A stretch of DNA of 64,000 bases, taken from positions 62,001-126,000 of the forward strand of contig NZ_JAWQJT010000001.1 of NCBI RefSeq assembly GCF_033441515.1. The letters run 5' to 3'. The DNA is from Amycolatopsis solani (GTDB lineage: Bacteria; Actinomycetota; Actinomycetes; Mycobacteriales; Pseudonocardiaceae). Shown piece after piece: positions 8,397-16,083 of the stretch. The translations under genes and the position numbers were made by a program. Under the pieces are notes generated by a model. The model made no database searches. It had not been told where the DNA came from and was given only the letters and a program-made list of their open reading frames with translations. The number at the start of each line of letters is the position of its first letter. Positions within the stretch are counted from its first letter, which is position 1.

Positions 8397-9080
8397 TTAC
8401 TCGACCAGCGCCGCGATCTCCTCGCGTGCCTGGACGACGATGTCCCGCATCGCCCGCTCGGCCCGGTCCGCCTCCCCGGCCGCCACCGCCGCCGCCACCT
8501 CCAGGTGCAGCGCGATGGCCTCGGGCTGCGGCTCCGGGGGCATCAGGCCGTGCCCGGTCCGCCCGGTGAGCACCTCCGCGACGACCTCCGACAGCTGCGC
8601 GAACATCGGGTTCCGCGACGCGCTGAGCAGCAGGTCGTGGAACGCGATGTCGAACTCGAGGAACGTCGTGAGGTCGCGGGCCCGCGCGGTGCGCGCCAGC
8701 CGCTCCCCCAGCGCGCCGAGCCGGCCGCGCTCCTCCGGCGTCGCGCGCAGGGCCGCGTAGCGCGCCGCGCACGGCTCGATCGCCGAACGGAGCTCGTTCA
8801 GGGTCGCGAGCGCCGCCGGGCGGGCCGGGCCGTCGAGCTGCCAGCGGATCAGGCGCGGGTCGTAGTGGTTCCACTCCGCGGTCTCGCGGACGGTCACCCC
8901 GACGCGCCGCTTGCTGCTGGTCAGCCGCATCGTCTCCAGCACCCGGACCACTTCGCGGGCTACCGTCCTCGAAGCCCCGAAGCGCTCTTGCAGCTCTTCG
9001 GAGCGCAGCACGGTGCCGGGTGGCAGCGACCCGTTCGCGATCGCCGCGCCCAGCGCGTCCAGTACCTGCTCGTGCCTCAC
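8397..9080 (-). CDS. gntR: GntR-family (FadR/FCD) repressor of gluconate genes
   Basis: A 227-residue transcription factor. The N-terminal winged helix (about residues 1-70, with GSLPPGTVLRSEEL and FGASRTVAREVVRVLE as recognition region) is followed by an all-helical FCD ligand domain from about residue 85 (PRLIRWQL, EFDIAFHDLLLSAS). It is divergent from gntK-gntP, so gluconate or 6-phosphogluconate is the likely inducer. I chose the GTG at 9080 because a TAGGTT -10 box ends exactly 7 nt upstream, giving a leaderless mRNA; a TTG three codons earlier would lie inside that spacer. One of the two putative operators covers the expected -35, so autorepression is likely. Confidence 0.88.
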   Translation of the reverse strand: MRHEQVLDALGAAIANGSLPPGTVLRSEELQERFGASRTVAREVVRVLETMRLTSSKRRVGVTVRETAEWNHYDPRLIRWQLDGPARPAALATLNELRSAIEPCAARYAALRATPEERGRLGALGERLARTARARDLTTFLEFDIAFHDLLLSASRNPMFAQLSEVVAEVLTGRTGHGLMPPEPQPEAIALHLEVAAAVAAGEADRAERAMRDIVVQAREEIAALVE

Positions 9081-9107
9081 CCGGCCCAACCTAGCCGTCT
9101 GACTCGA

Positions 9108-9141
9108 TTAAGTAGTACTTCATCTTGAATAAGTAGTACTT
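9108..9141. promoter_or_regulatory. tandem GntR operators in the divergent gntR / gntK promoter
   Basis: Two copies of a 13-mer, TTAAGTAGTACTT (9108-9120) and ATAAGTAGTACTT (9129-9141), begin exactly 21 bp apart, about two helical turns, in the only noncoding stretch between gntR and gntK. The AGTAGTACT core fits the TNGTNNNACNA pattern of FadR-subfamily sites. Copy 1 overlaps the -35 zone of gntR (its -10 is TAGGTT at 9088-9093 on the minus strand). Copy 2 lies 43 bp before the gntK start. The AT-rich words stand out sharply from the surrounding DNA. Confidence 0.75.
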
Positions 9142-9183
9142 TTGAGTTTCACTCACCTGAGCACAACGAAGTGGGAGGTGCGG

Positions 9184-9678
9184 ATGACCGTCATCGTGGT
9201 GATGGGGGTGTCAGGCTCCGGGAAGACGACGATCGGCACGGCGCTGGCCGGCGCGCTGGGCGTCGAGTACGCCGAAGCGGACTCGTTCCATCCGAAGGCC
9301 AACATCGACAAGATGACCGCGGGGCACCCGCTGACCGACGAGGACCGCGCCCCCTGGCTCGAGGCCATCGCCGGCTGGATCCGCGAGCACCAGGCCGAAG
9401 GCGGCGTCGTGACGTCGTCCGCGCTCAAGCGCCGGTACCGCGACGTGCTGCGGACCGGCGGGAACGTCTGGTTCGCCCACCTGCACGGCGACCGCGAACT
9501 CCTCGCCGAACGCATGAAGTCGCGCTCGGGCCACTTCATGCCGGTCTCGCTGCTGGACTCCCAGCTCGCCGACCTCGAACCCCTCGAACCGGACGAGCCC
9601 GGCGCGATCTTCGACATCAGCGACACGCCGGCGGACATCACCGACGCCGCCCTCACCGCCTTCCGGGAGCGTTCATGA
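9184..9678 (+). CDS. gntK: gluconokinase
   Basis: A 164-residue GntK-type kinase, close to the usual family length. The P-loop GVSGSGKT occupies residues 8-15. ADSFHPKANIDKM, GHPLTDEDRAPWL and the C-terminal LADLEPLEPDE segment are hallmark gluconokinase motifs. It converts D-gluconate and ATP to 6-phosphogluconate, feeding the pentose phosphate pathway. The ATG at 9184 is preceded by GGGAGGTG at good spacing. An upstream in-frame TTG would start inside the operator. The stop overlaps the gntP start as ATGA, so the two are translationally coupled under GntR control. Confidence 0.95.
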   Translation: MTVIVVMGVSGSGKTTIGTALAGALGVEYAEADSFHPKANIDKMTAGHPLTDEDRAPWLEAIAGWIREHQAEGGVVTSSALKRRYRDVLRTGGNVWFAHLHGDRELLAERMKSRSGHFMPVSLLDSQLADLEPLEPDEPGAIFDISDTPADITDAALTAFRERS

Positions 9679-11039
9679 CCACCCTCGCCGCCGCCTGGAC
9701 CGGCCACGACTCCCGGCTGATCATCGCGACCGTCGTCGCGATCGCCGTCATCGTCGTGCTGATCACCAAGGTGAAGCTGCACCCGTTCCTGTCGCTGGTG
9801 CTCGGCTCGCTCGTGCTCGGGCTGACCGCCGGGATGCCGGTCGACAAACTGCTCAAGAGCTTCACCACCGGCGTCGGCAGCACGGTCGCGTCGGTCGGCA
9901 TCCTGATCGCACTCGGCGCGATGCTCGGCAAGCTGCTGGCCGACTCGGGCGGCGCCGACCAGATCGTCGACACCGTGCTCGGCAAGGCCCGCGACAAGAG
10001 CCTGCCGTGGGCGATGGCGCTCGTCGCCGCGCTGATCGGGCTGCCGATGTTCTTCGAGATCGGGCTCGTCATGCTGATCCCGGTGGTACTGCTCGCGGTC
10101 AAGCGCACCGGGAAACCGTTGATGCTGCTGGGGATTCCGGCGGTGGCCGGGCTTTCGGTGCTGCACGGGCTCGTCCCGCCGCACCCGGGCCCGCTCGCCG
10201 CGGCGGGCGCGCTCAACGCAAACGTCGGGATCACGCTGGCGTTCGGCCTGCTGGTCGGCATCCCGACGCTGGTCGTCGCGGGCCCGCTGTTCGGCAAGCT
10301 CGCCGCGCGGCTGGTGCCGGACGCCGTCGCCCCCGAACGGCTGGTCCCGGAGCGCGCCGACACGGACAAGCCGCGCCCGAGCTTCGCCGCGACGCTCACG
10401 ACGGTGCTGCTGCCGGTCGTGCTCATGCTGGCGAAAGCGCTCTCCGACATCCTGCTGGCCAAGGACAGCGGCGCCCGCAAGATCCTGGACTTCGTCGGCG
10501 ACCCGCTGATCGCGCTGCTGGCGGCGGTCCTGGTCGGCATGGTGCTGCTGGGCCGCCCCGCCGGGCTGGGCCGGGCCAAGCTGTCCACTGTGGTCGGTGA
10601 CTCGCTCGGCCCGATCGCGGGCATCATCCTCATCGTCGGCGCGGGCGGCGGCTTCAAGCAGACCCTGGTCGACGCCGGCGTCGGCGACGTCATCACCGGC
10701 CTGGCCAAGGACGCGAACCTGTCGCCGCTCCTGCTCGGCTGGCTGGTCGCGGTGGCGATCCGCCTGGCCACGGGTTCGGCGACGGTGGCGACGGTCTCCG
10801 CCGCGGGCATCGTGGCTCCGCTGGCGGCGCACATGGACTCGTCGCAGAGCGCGCTGCTGGTGCTGGCGATCGGCGCCGGGTCGCTGTTCTTCTCGCACGT
10901 CAACGACGCGGGATTCTGGCTGGTCAAGGAGTACTTCGGCCTGTCGGTCGGCCAGACCCTGAAGAGCTGGTCGGTGATGGAGACGCTGATCTCCGTGGTG
11001 GCGATCGCCCTGATCCTCCCCCTCTCCCTGCTGGTCTGA
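9675..11039 (+). CDS. gntP: gluconate permease, GntP family
   Basis: A 454-residue GntP/GntT-family inner-membrane transporter with about 12-14 hydrophobic helices. Recognisable segments are the N-terminal LHPFLSLVLGS, GLVPPHPGPLAAAG near residue 172, and the late GSATVATVSAAGIVAPL and SHVNDAGFWLVKEYF motifs. It imports gluconate by proton symport, supplying the kinase encoded just upstream. The ATG at 9675 overlaps the gntK stop. A partly palindromic CTTTCACGTGAAAG element follows 10 bp after the stop. Confidence 0.93.
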   Translation: MTTLAAAWTGHDSRLIIATVVAIAVIVVLITKVKLHPFLSLVLGSLVLGLTAGMPVDKLLKSFTTGVGSTVASVGILIALGAMLGKLLADSGGADQIVDTVLGKARDKSLPWAMALVAALIGLPMFFEIGLVMLIPVVLLAVKRTGKPLMLLGIPAVAGLSVLHGLVPPHPGPLAAAGALNANVGITLAFGLLVGIPTLVVAGPLFGKLAARLVPDAVAPERLVPERADTDKPRPSFAATLTTVLLPVVLMLAKALSDILLAKDSGARKILDFVGDPLIALLAAVLVGMVLLGRPAGLGRAKLSTVVGDSLGPIAGIILIVGAGGGFKQTLVDAGVGDVITGLAKDANLSPLLLGWLVAVAIRLATGSATVATVSAAGIVAPLAAHMDSSQSALLVLAIGAGSLFFSHVNDAGFWLVKEYFGLSVGQTLKSWSVMETLISVVAIALILPLSLLV

Positions 11040-11048
11040 ACCAACGCA

Positions 11049-11062
11049 CTTTCACGTGAAAG
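11049..11062. repeat. CTTTCACGTGAAAG palindrome, intergenic copy
   Basis: A 14-bp perfect palindrome lies between gntP and the arsR promoter. The 18-bp context matches 16 or 17 positions of the palindrome CACTTTCACGTGAAAGTG, which occurs twice inside the DUF2207 gene near 23.4 kb. Its location suggests a weak hairpin terminator or a dispersed repeat copy. Confidence 0.6.
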
Positions 11063-11071
11063 CGGCGCCCG

Positions 11072-11107
11072 TTGACATGTGACCTTTTGGTCACCTATCT
11101 TGAGGAC
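11072..11107 (+). promoter_or_regulatory. arsR promoter with palindromic operator
   Basis: A TTGACA -35 (11072-11077) and TATCTT -10 (11096-11101) are separated by 18 bp. The spacer holds a perfect dyad, GTGACCTTTTGGTCAC (11079-11094), ideally placed for autorepression by a dimeric ArsR-type protein. The -10 ends 6 nt before the GTG start, so the transcript is probably leaderless. Confidence 0.75.
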
Positions 11108-11428
11108 GTGCACGACGACCTGGTGTTCAAGGCGCTGGCGGATCCGACCCGCCGGTTCCTGCTCGACCTGCTCTTCGAACGTGACGGCCGCACGCTCACC
11201 GAGCTGGAGACCCAGGTCGAGATGACCCGCTTCGGCGTCATGAAGCACCTGAAGCTGCTGGAGGAAGCCGGGCTCGTCGTCACGCGGAAGGACGGCCGCG
11301 AGAAGCGGCACTTCCTCAACCCCGTGCCGATCCGGCAGATCCACGACCGGTGGATCGACAAGTACACCGAGCGCCAGGTCACCGCGCTGCTCGACCTCAA
11401 GAACGAACTGGAAGGCGAAGAACCATGA
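11108..11428 (+). CDS. ArsR-family winged-helix regulator
   Basis: A 106-residue ArsR-type winged helix: FKALADPTRRFLLDLL, a helix-turn-helix around TLTELETQVEMTRFGVMKHLKLLEEAGLV (read in parts), then a beta-wing with RKDGREKRHFLN. No cysteine metal-binding motif is present, so it belongs to the non-metal group commonly paired with SRPBCC proteins. The GTG at 11108 is chosen because a TATCTT -10 lies 6 nt upstream and the family N-terminus begins here. Its stop overlaps the next ATG as ATGA. It probably represses both genes through the palindrome in its own promoter. Confidence 0.88.
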   Translation: MHDDLVFKALADPTRRFLLDLLFERDGRTLTELETQVEMTRFGVMKHLKLLEEAGLVVTRKDGREKRHFLNPVPIRQIHDRWIDKYTERQVTALLDLKNELEGEEP

Positions 11429-11931
11429 CGAACACCGTGCAGGTCCACCGCGTCTACATCAAGGCCACCCCGGAACGCATCTGGGAGGCCATCACCAAGC
11501 CCGAGTGGACGCAGAAGTACGGCTACACCGGCCTCGCCGACTTCGACCTCAAGGTCGGCGGCAAGCACCGCACCCGCCCGACGCAGGCGTTCATCGACGC
11601 CGGGTTCACCGGTGACCTCGTCGACGGCGAGGTCCTCGAGGTCGACCCGCCGCGCAAGCTCGTCATCACCTGGAAACTGCTGATGGGCCCCGAAGGGATG
11701 GGCGCCGAGCCCTACACGACGCTCACCTACGACATCGAAGCGACGAAGACCGCCGGCACCAGACTGACCGTCACGCACGACGTCACCGGTGCGCCGCTGA
11801 CCGCCGACATGGTCGCCGGGGTGCACGAGGACGTCAACGCCGGGCCGGGCGAGAACGCCGGCGGTGGCTGGGCCTGGGTGCTCTCGGACCTCAAGTCGCT
11901 GCTGGAAACCGGGGAAATCCTGGTGCCGTAG
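11425..11931 (+). CDS. SRPBCC (AHSA1/START-like) ligand-binding protein
   Basis: A 168-residue AHSA1-type SRPBCC protein: VYIKATPERIWEAIT at the start, VGGKHRT, a VDPPRKLVITWK strand pair in the middle and the long C-terminal helix WAWVLSDLKSLLETG. These proteins form a hydrophobic cavity, and the bacterial ones are mostly of unknown ligand. ArsR-SRPBCC pairs are common in actinobacteria; the SRPBCC protein may bind or modify the compound sensed by the pair, which is inference. It is translationally coupled to arsR and followed by a strong terminator hairpin. Confidence 0.85.
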   Translation: MTNTVQVHRVYIKATPERIWEAITKPEWTQKYGYTGLADFDLKVGGKHRTRPTQAFIDAGFTGDLVDGEVLEVDPPRKLVITWKLLMGPEGMGAEPYTTLTYDIEATKTAGTRLTVTHDVTGAPLTADMVAGVHEDVNAGPGENAGGGWAWVLSDLKSLLETGEILVP

Positions 11932-11936
11932 GGGGT

Positions 11937-11980
11937 CTGGCGGGACCTGTCTCGCGCCGCTTCGAGACCGGTCCCGCCAG
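11937..11980. terminator. bidirectional hairpin terminator between convergent genes
   Basis: Two 18-bp arms (11937-11954 and 11963-11980) pair with a single mismatch around an 8-nt loop, in the short gap between the SRPBCC gene and the convergent sugar-kinase gene. There is no long T-tract, as is usual in high-GC actinobacteria. Confidence 0.75.
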
Positions 11981-11985
11981 GGTCT

Positions 11986-12954
11986 TCAGACGCGCTGGGT
12001 CGCCGCCTTCAACGCCGCCTTCGCGGCCTCGGGCGCACCCAGCGTGTCGAGTCCGAACAGCGCCGCCCCCACCACGGGGTTCACGTCGACGACGCGGACC
12101 ACCGCGCGCGGCGCCACCTTGAGGCACCGCTTCTCGATCTCCGCGATCACCGGCGCGCCGATCCCGGTCAGCACGCCGCCGCCGAGGACGATCTCCGGGG
12201 CTTCCTCGGTCAGCTCCAGCTCGCGGAGGATCACCGCGGCGAACACGCTGACCTCCTCCACGAACCGCGTCACGATGTCCTGGGCGACCTCGTCGCCGTC
12301 CGCGGCCACCTCGAACAGCAGGGGGCACAGGCCGTGGATCGAGGCGGCCGGGATTTCCTCGAAGTGCAGGCCCTGCACGACGTCCAGCAAGGCCGGCTTC
12401 CCGAAGTACGCCGCCACCGCGGGCATCAGCGCGGTCCGCGGGCCGCGGCCGTCTTCGGCGCGCACCGCCCACCACAACGCCTCTTCGCCGAGCCGGTAGC
12501 CGCCGCCCCAATCGCCGGAGATCTTGCCCAGCGCGGGAAAGCGGTGGACGCGGCCGTCCGGGCCGACGCCGGCCCCGTTGATCCCGGCCCCGCACACCAC
12601 CGCGACGCCCACCCCCGCGCTGCCCGCCCGCAGCAGCGCGAGGGTGTCGTTGCCGACGGTCAGGGTGTCGCTCCAGCCGCGCGCGGACAGCGCCGCGTGC
12701 AGCACCTCTTCTTCACGCGGGAAGTCCAGCCCGGCCAGGTACGCCGAGGTGTGGACCGCGAACGGCTTTTCCCCGAAGTCCGGGTACGCCGCCAGCACCA
12801 GGCCTTCCAGCGCGGTGACGCAGGCCGCGACGCCGACGTTCTGCGGCGACGCGCCCGGACCGCGTGACTTGCCGAGCACGACACCGTCTTCCGAGATCAC
12901 GAGGACCTCGGTCTTGCTGTTGCCGCCGTCGATCGCGATGATGGCAGGCTTCAT
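11986..12954 (-). CDS. BadF/BadG-type sugar kinase (N-acetylglucosamine kinase-like)
   Basis: A 322-residue ASKHA-fold kinase: phosphate-1 motif AIDGGNSKTEVLV at the N-terminus, VGNDTLALLRAG, the adenosine-side VCGAGINGAG loop near residue 117, and ISGDWGGGYRLGEEAL, typical of GlcNAc kinases of the BadF/BadG family. It likely phosphorylates an amino sugar or glucose released inside the cell. It is the last gene of the ROK-ABC-GH4 operon, overlapping the GH4 stop as ATGA, so its substrate is probably the imported or hydrolysed sugar. GlcNAc specificity is inferred from resemblance only. Confidence 0.82.
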   Translation of the reverse strand: MKPAIIAIDGGNSKTEVLVISEDGVVLGKSRGPGASPQNVGVAACVTALEGLVLAAYPDFGEKPFAVHTSAYLAGLDFPREEEVLHAALSARGWSDTLTVGNDTLALLRAGSAGVGVAVVCGAGINGAGVGPDGRVHRFPALGKISGDWGGGYRLGEEALWWAVRAEDGRGPRTALMPAVAAYFGKPALLDVVQGLHFEEIPAASIHGLCPLLFEVAADGDEVAQDIVTRFVEEVSVFAAVILRELELTEEAPEIVLGGGVLTGIGAPVIAEIEKRCLKVAPRAVVRVVDVNPVVGAALFGLDTLGAPEAAKAALKAATQRV

Positions 12955-14216
12955 CCGCGCGCCCACGGCAGGTACTCGCGGTTGATCCGCACCAGCGAGT
13001 CGGCGAGCGTGTCGGCCTTCGTGTACTGGCCGACCAGCGGGTGCGCCAGGAGCGCGTCCGCCACGCGGTCGCGGCCGCCCTTGATCGCCGCTTCCAGCGC
13101 GAGGAACTCGTACGCCGTCGTGGCCGAGATCAGGCCGGAGAAGTTCGGCTCGACCGGCGGCTGCGGGATCGGCGTGGCACCGGATGAGTCCACAGTGGAG
13201 CGGGCCTCGACGACGGCGTCGTCCGGGAGGAACGGGAAGGTGCCGTCGTTGCGGACGTTCACCACGTGCTCCTCGGCCGGCCCGCCCGCGGTCAGCGCGT
13301 GCACCAGCTGCACCGCGGCTTCCGAGTAGTACGCCCCGCCGCGCTTCTCCAGCGACTCCGGCTTCGTGTTCTGGTCCTCGTCGAGGTAGATCTTCAGCAG
13401 CTCTTCCTCGACGTCGGACACGACGTCCGCGCGCGGCCGCTCGGTGCGCTGCTTGGCGACCTGCTCGTCGTGCGCGTAGAAGTACTTCAGGTAGTACGAC
13501 GGCACGACGTTCATCCGCCGCAGCCACTCCTCCGGCACACTGACCTCAGTGGACAAGTACGAGAGGTGCTGGTCCAGCAGCTCCGGCAGCCGGTCGACGC
13601 CGTCGACGAGCGCGCCGCGCTCCCAGCTCAGGTGGTTCAGTCCGGTGTGGACGAGCTTGACGTCGTCCGCGCCGACGCCGAGCAGCTTCCCGAACTGGCG
13701 CTGCAGGTTGATCGCGACGTTGCACAGCCCGACCGCGCGGTGGCCCTCGTTGAGCAGGGCGCGCGTGACGATGCCGACCGGGTTGGTGAAGTTGACGATC
13801 CACGTGTCGTCGCCGGCGATCTTGCGCACGCGGTCGGCGATGTCGAGCACCACCGGGACCGTGCGCAACGCCTTCGCGAGGCCACCCGCGCCGGTCGTCT
13901 CCTGCCCGACGCAGCCGCAGGCGTGCGGGAACGTCTCGTCGGAGCGCCGCGCCCGCTGCCCGCCGACCCGCAGCTGGATCAGCACCGCGGACGCGCCGTC
14001 GACCCCCTCCTCCAGCGACTGCGTGGTCCGCACCCGCGCCGGGTGCCCGGCGTGGTCGAGGATGCGCTGGCTGAACCCGCCGACGGCGTCCACGCGGTAG
14101 GCGTCCGGGTCGACCAGCACGATCTCGTCTACGTCCAAAGTGGACCGCCGACCGGCGATCCCGTCGATCAGCTCCGGCGTGTAGGTGGACCCGCCACCGA
14201 CGACTGCCAGCTTCAT
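12951..14216 (-). CDS. GH4 family 6-phospho-beta-glycosidase
   Basis: A 421-residue NAD+- and Mn2+-dependent GH4 glycosidase. Visible are the dinucleotide-binding GGGSTYTPE (residues 7-15), LVDPDAYR, NFTNPVG, and the metal ligands Cys165 (GLCNVAIN) and His195 (HTGLNHLSW). The PSYYLKYFY segment fits the 6-phospho-beta-glucosidase subgroup. GH4 enzymes oxidise C3 of the glycone, eliminate the aglycone and reduce the product. The substrate is expected to carry a 6-phosphate, yet the operon imports by ABC rather than PTS. It overlaps both neighbours by 4 bp. Confidence 0.9.
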   Translation of the reverse strand: MKLAVVGGGSTYTPELIDGIAGRRSTLDVDEIVLVDPDAYRVDAVGGFSQRILDHAGHPARVRTTQSLEEGVDGASAVLIQLRVGGQRARRSDETFPHACGCVGQETTGAGGLAKALRTVPVVLDIADRVRKIAGDDTWIVNFTNPVGIVTRALLNEGHRAVGLCNVAINLQRQFGKLLGVGADDVKLVHTGLNHLSWERGALVDGVDRLPELLDQHLSYLSTEVSVPEEWLRRMNVVPSYYLKYFYAHDEQVAKQRTERPRADVVSDVEEELLKIYLDEDQNTKPESLEKRGGAYYSEAAVQLVHALTAGGPAEEHVVNVRNDGTFPFLPDDAVVEARSTVDSSGATPIPQPPVEPNFSGLISATTAYEFLALEAAIKGGRDRVADALLAHPLVGQYTKADTLADSLVRINREYLPWARG

Positions 14217-15103
14217 CCCTTGACCCCCGTGAATGTGATGCCCTTGACGAACGACTTCTGGGCGAAGATGAACAGCACGATGACCGGCGCCATGATGAGG
14301 GCCGTGGCGGCCATCGTCAGGTTCCACTCGACGTGGTGCATGCCGCGGAAGGACGCGATCGCCAGCGAAAGCGGCCAGTGGTCGCGGTTTTCCCCGGTGT
14401 AGAGCAGCGGCCCGAAGTAGTCGTTCCAGGTGAACAGGAAGCAGAACATCGCCGTGGCCGCGATCCCGGGCTTCGCCATCGGGATCAGCACCCGGTACAT
14501 CGCCTGGAACTCGTTGCAGCCGTCGATCTTCGCCGCCTCGATGTAGTCCTTCGGGATCGTGAGGAAGAACTGCCGGAGCAGGAAGATCGAGAAGGCGTCG
14601 AAGAAGAAGTACGGCACGATCAGCGGAACCAGCGTGCCGGTGAGGCCCATCCGCACCCACAGGTCGTACAGCGGCACGATGGTGACCTGCGGCGGCAGCA
14701 GCATCGCGGCCACGGTCAGCATGAAGAACAGGTTCTGCCCGCGCCACCGCAGCTTCGAAAGCCCGTAGGCGGCCGGGATCGCCGAGAGCAGCGCGCCCGC
14801 CGTCGCCACGCCCGAGTAGAGCAGGCTGTTGCCGAAGTACGACAGCAGCGGCGCCTTCTCGAACACTTCGACGAAGTTCTCGAAGTGCCATTCGGTCGGC
14901 CACAGGCTCGCCGTCATCGCCTGGTCGCTCTTCATCACCGAAGTGAGGAAGACGAACAGCAGCGGCAGCATGAAGATGACGCCGAGCGCGATCCCGACCG
15001 CGTGTGTCGCGATGTACGACAGCCGCTTGTCCCACTGCCGCTTGAACTTCACCTTCGGCGGCACGCCCGCCGCGCGTTGCGGCGCTTCGGCCAACGCGGT
15101 CAT
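14213..15103 (-). CDS. carbohydrate ABC transporter permease, MalG type
   Basis: A 296-residue permease with six predicted transmembrane helices. The EAA motif region reads YIEAAKIDGCNEFQAMYRVLIPMAKPG, shown here only to mark residues 190-216, and the FTWNDYFGPL segment is typical of the MalG/CUT1 group. It forms the membrane channel with the MalF-type protein encoded immediately upstream. Start ATG 15103 overlaps the stop of that gene. Confidence 0.93.
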   Translation of the reverse strand: MTALAEAPQRAAGVPPKVKFKRQWDKRLSYIATHAVGIALGVIFMLPLLFVFLTSVMKSDQAMTASLWPTEWHFENFVEVFEKAPLLSYFGNSLLYSGVATAGALLSAIPAAYGLSKLRWRGQNLFFMLTVAAMLLPPQVTIVPLYDLWVRMGLTGTLVPLIVPYFFFDAFSIFLLRQFFLTIPKDYIEAAKIDGCNEFQAMYRVLIPMAKPGIAATAMFCFLFTWNDYFGPLLYTGENRDHWPLSLAIASFRGMHHVEWNLTMAATALIMAPVIVLFIFAQKSFVKGITFTGVKG

Positions 15104-16083
15104 GCGCCCTCCTCCTGGTGCTGGGACTTGCGCAGCTGGCGCACGAGGATCCAGGTGAACGCCGCGCTCACGATGAACAGCAGCACGGCCATCGCCGCCG
15201 CGTAGCCCATGTTGAAGTAGCGGAAACCCTGGACGTACAGCCAGATCGGGTACGTCAGCGTCGAGTTCTGCGGCGCCCCGATGAGCTTCGAGTTGCCGGC
15301 CACGTCCGCGGTGCCCGCGCTCGCGGAGGCCGCCACGATCGCCTGGGTGAAGAACTGCAGGGCGTAGATGATCGAGTTGACCACGCCGAAGAGCAGCACC
15401 GGCGAGATCGACGGGAGCGTGACGTGCCAGAACCGGCGGATCGGGCCGGCGCCGTCGAGCTCGGCGGCCTCGTACTGCTCGGTCGGGACGTCCAGCAGCG
15501 CGGCCAGGATGATGATCATCAGCTCGCCGGAGCCCCACAGCGCCAGCAGCGTCAGCGCGGGCTTCGACATCTCCGGGCTGTTGAACCACAGCCCGCCGTC
15601 GATGCCGACGAGCCGCAGGAACCGGTTGACCGGCCCGAATTCCGGGTTGAACACGAAGACGAAGGCCAGCGTCGCCGCCGCGGGCGGGGCGAGCGTCGGC
15701 AGGTAGCAGAGCGTCCGGACCAGGCCGACGCCCGACTTGAGCCGGGAGATCACCGACGCGACGCCGAGGGAGAACACCACGCGGCAGACCGTCAGGATGA
15801 CCACCAGCCACAGCGTGTTGTACGCGGCCGTGCCGACCAGCGGCTCGGTGGTGAACATCCGGACGTAGTTGTCGAAGCCGATGAACACCGGCGCGTTGAT
15901 CAGGTCGTACCGGGTGAAGGAGTAGTAGACCGTGGCGATCAGCGGGTAGCCGAAGAAGATCAGGAACCCGAGGAACGCCGGCGCCATGAAGAAGAAGACG
16001 GTCCGGCGGCGCTTGGCCCGGCGGGCCCCCGCCCGTGCCTTGGCAGGCACGGACGGGGACACCTTTTCCACGAGCGTGGTCAT
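15100..16083 (-). CDS. carbohydrate ABC transporter permease, MalF type
   Basis: A 327-residue permease with a basic cytoplasmic N-terminus (Arg/Lys-rich around residues 18-28) and six transmembrane helices. The coupling loop contains YEAAELDGAGPIRRFWHVTLP, the EAA motif that docks an ATPase. It belongs to the CUT1 family for oligosaccharide uptake. ATG at 16083 overlaps the stop of the binding-protein gene; the frame extends upstream only into Arg-rich shadow sequence. Confidence 0.93.
   Translation of the reverse strand: MTTLVEKVSPSVPAKARAGARRAKRRRTVFFFMAPAFLGFLIFFGYPLIATVYYSFTRYDLINAPVFIGFDNYVRMFTTEPLVGTAAYNTLWLVVILTVCRVVFSLGVASVISRLKSGVGLVRTLCYLPTLAPPAAATLAFVFVFNPEFGPVNRFLRLVGIDGGLWFNSPEMSKPALTLLALWGSGELMIIILAALLDVPTEQYEAAELDGAGPIRRFWHVTLPSISPVLLFGVVNSIIYALQFFTQAIVAASASAGTADVAGNSKLIGAPQNSTLTYPIWLYVQGFRYFNMGYAAAMAVLLFIVSAAFTWILVRQLRKSQHQEEGA

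Noticed and set aside
9153..10898. A 581-codon minus-strand frame opposite gntK and gntP
   Set aside because: It mirrors the coding strand of two clear family members and has no recognisable domain, only Arg/Asp/Gln-rich sequence.
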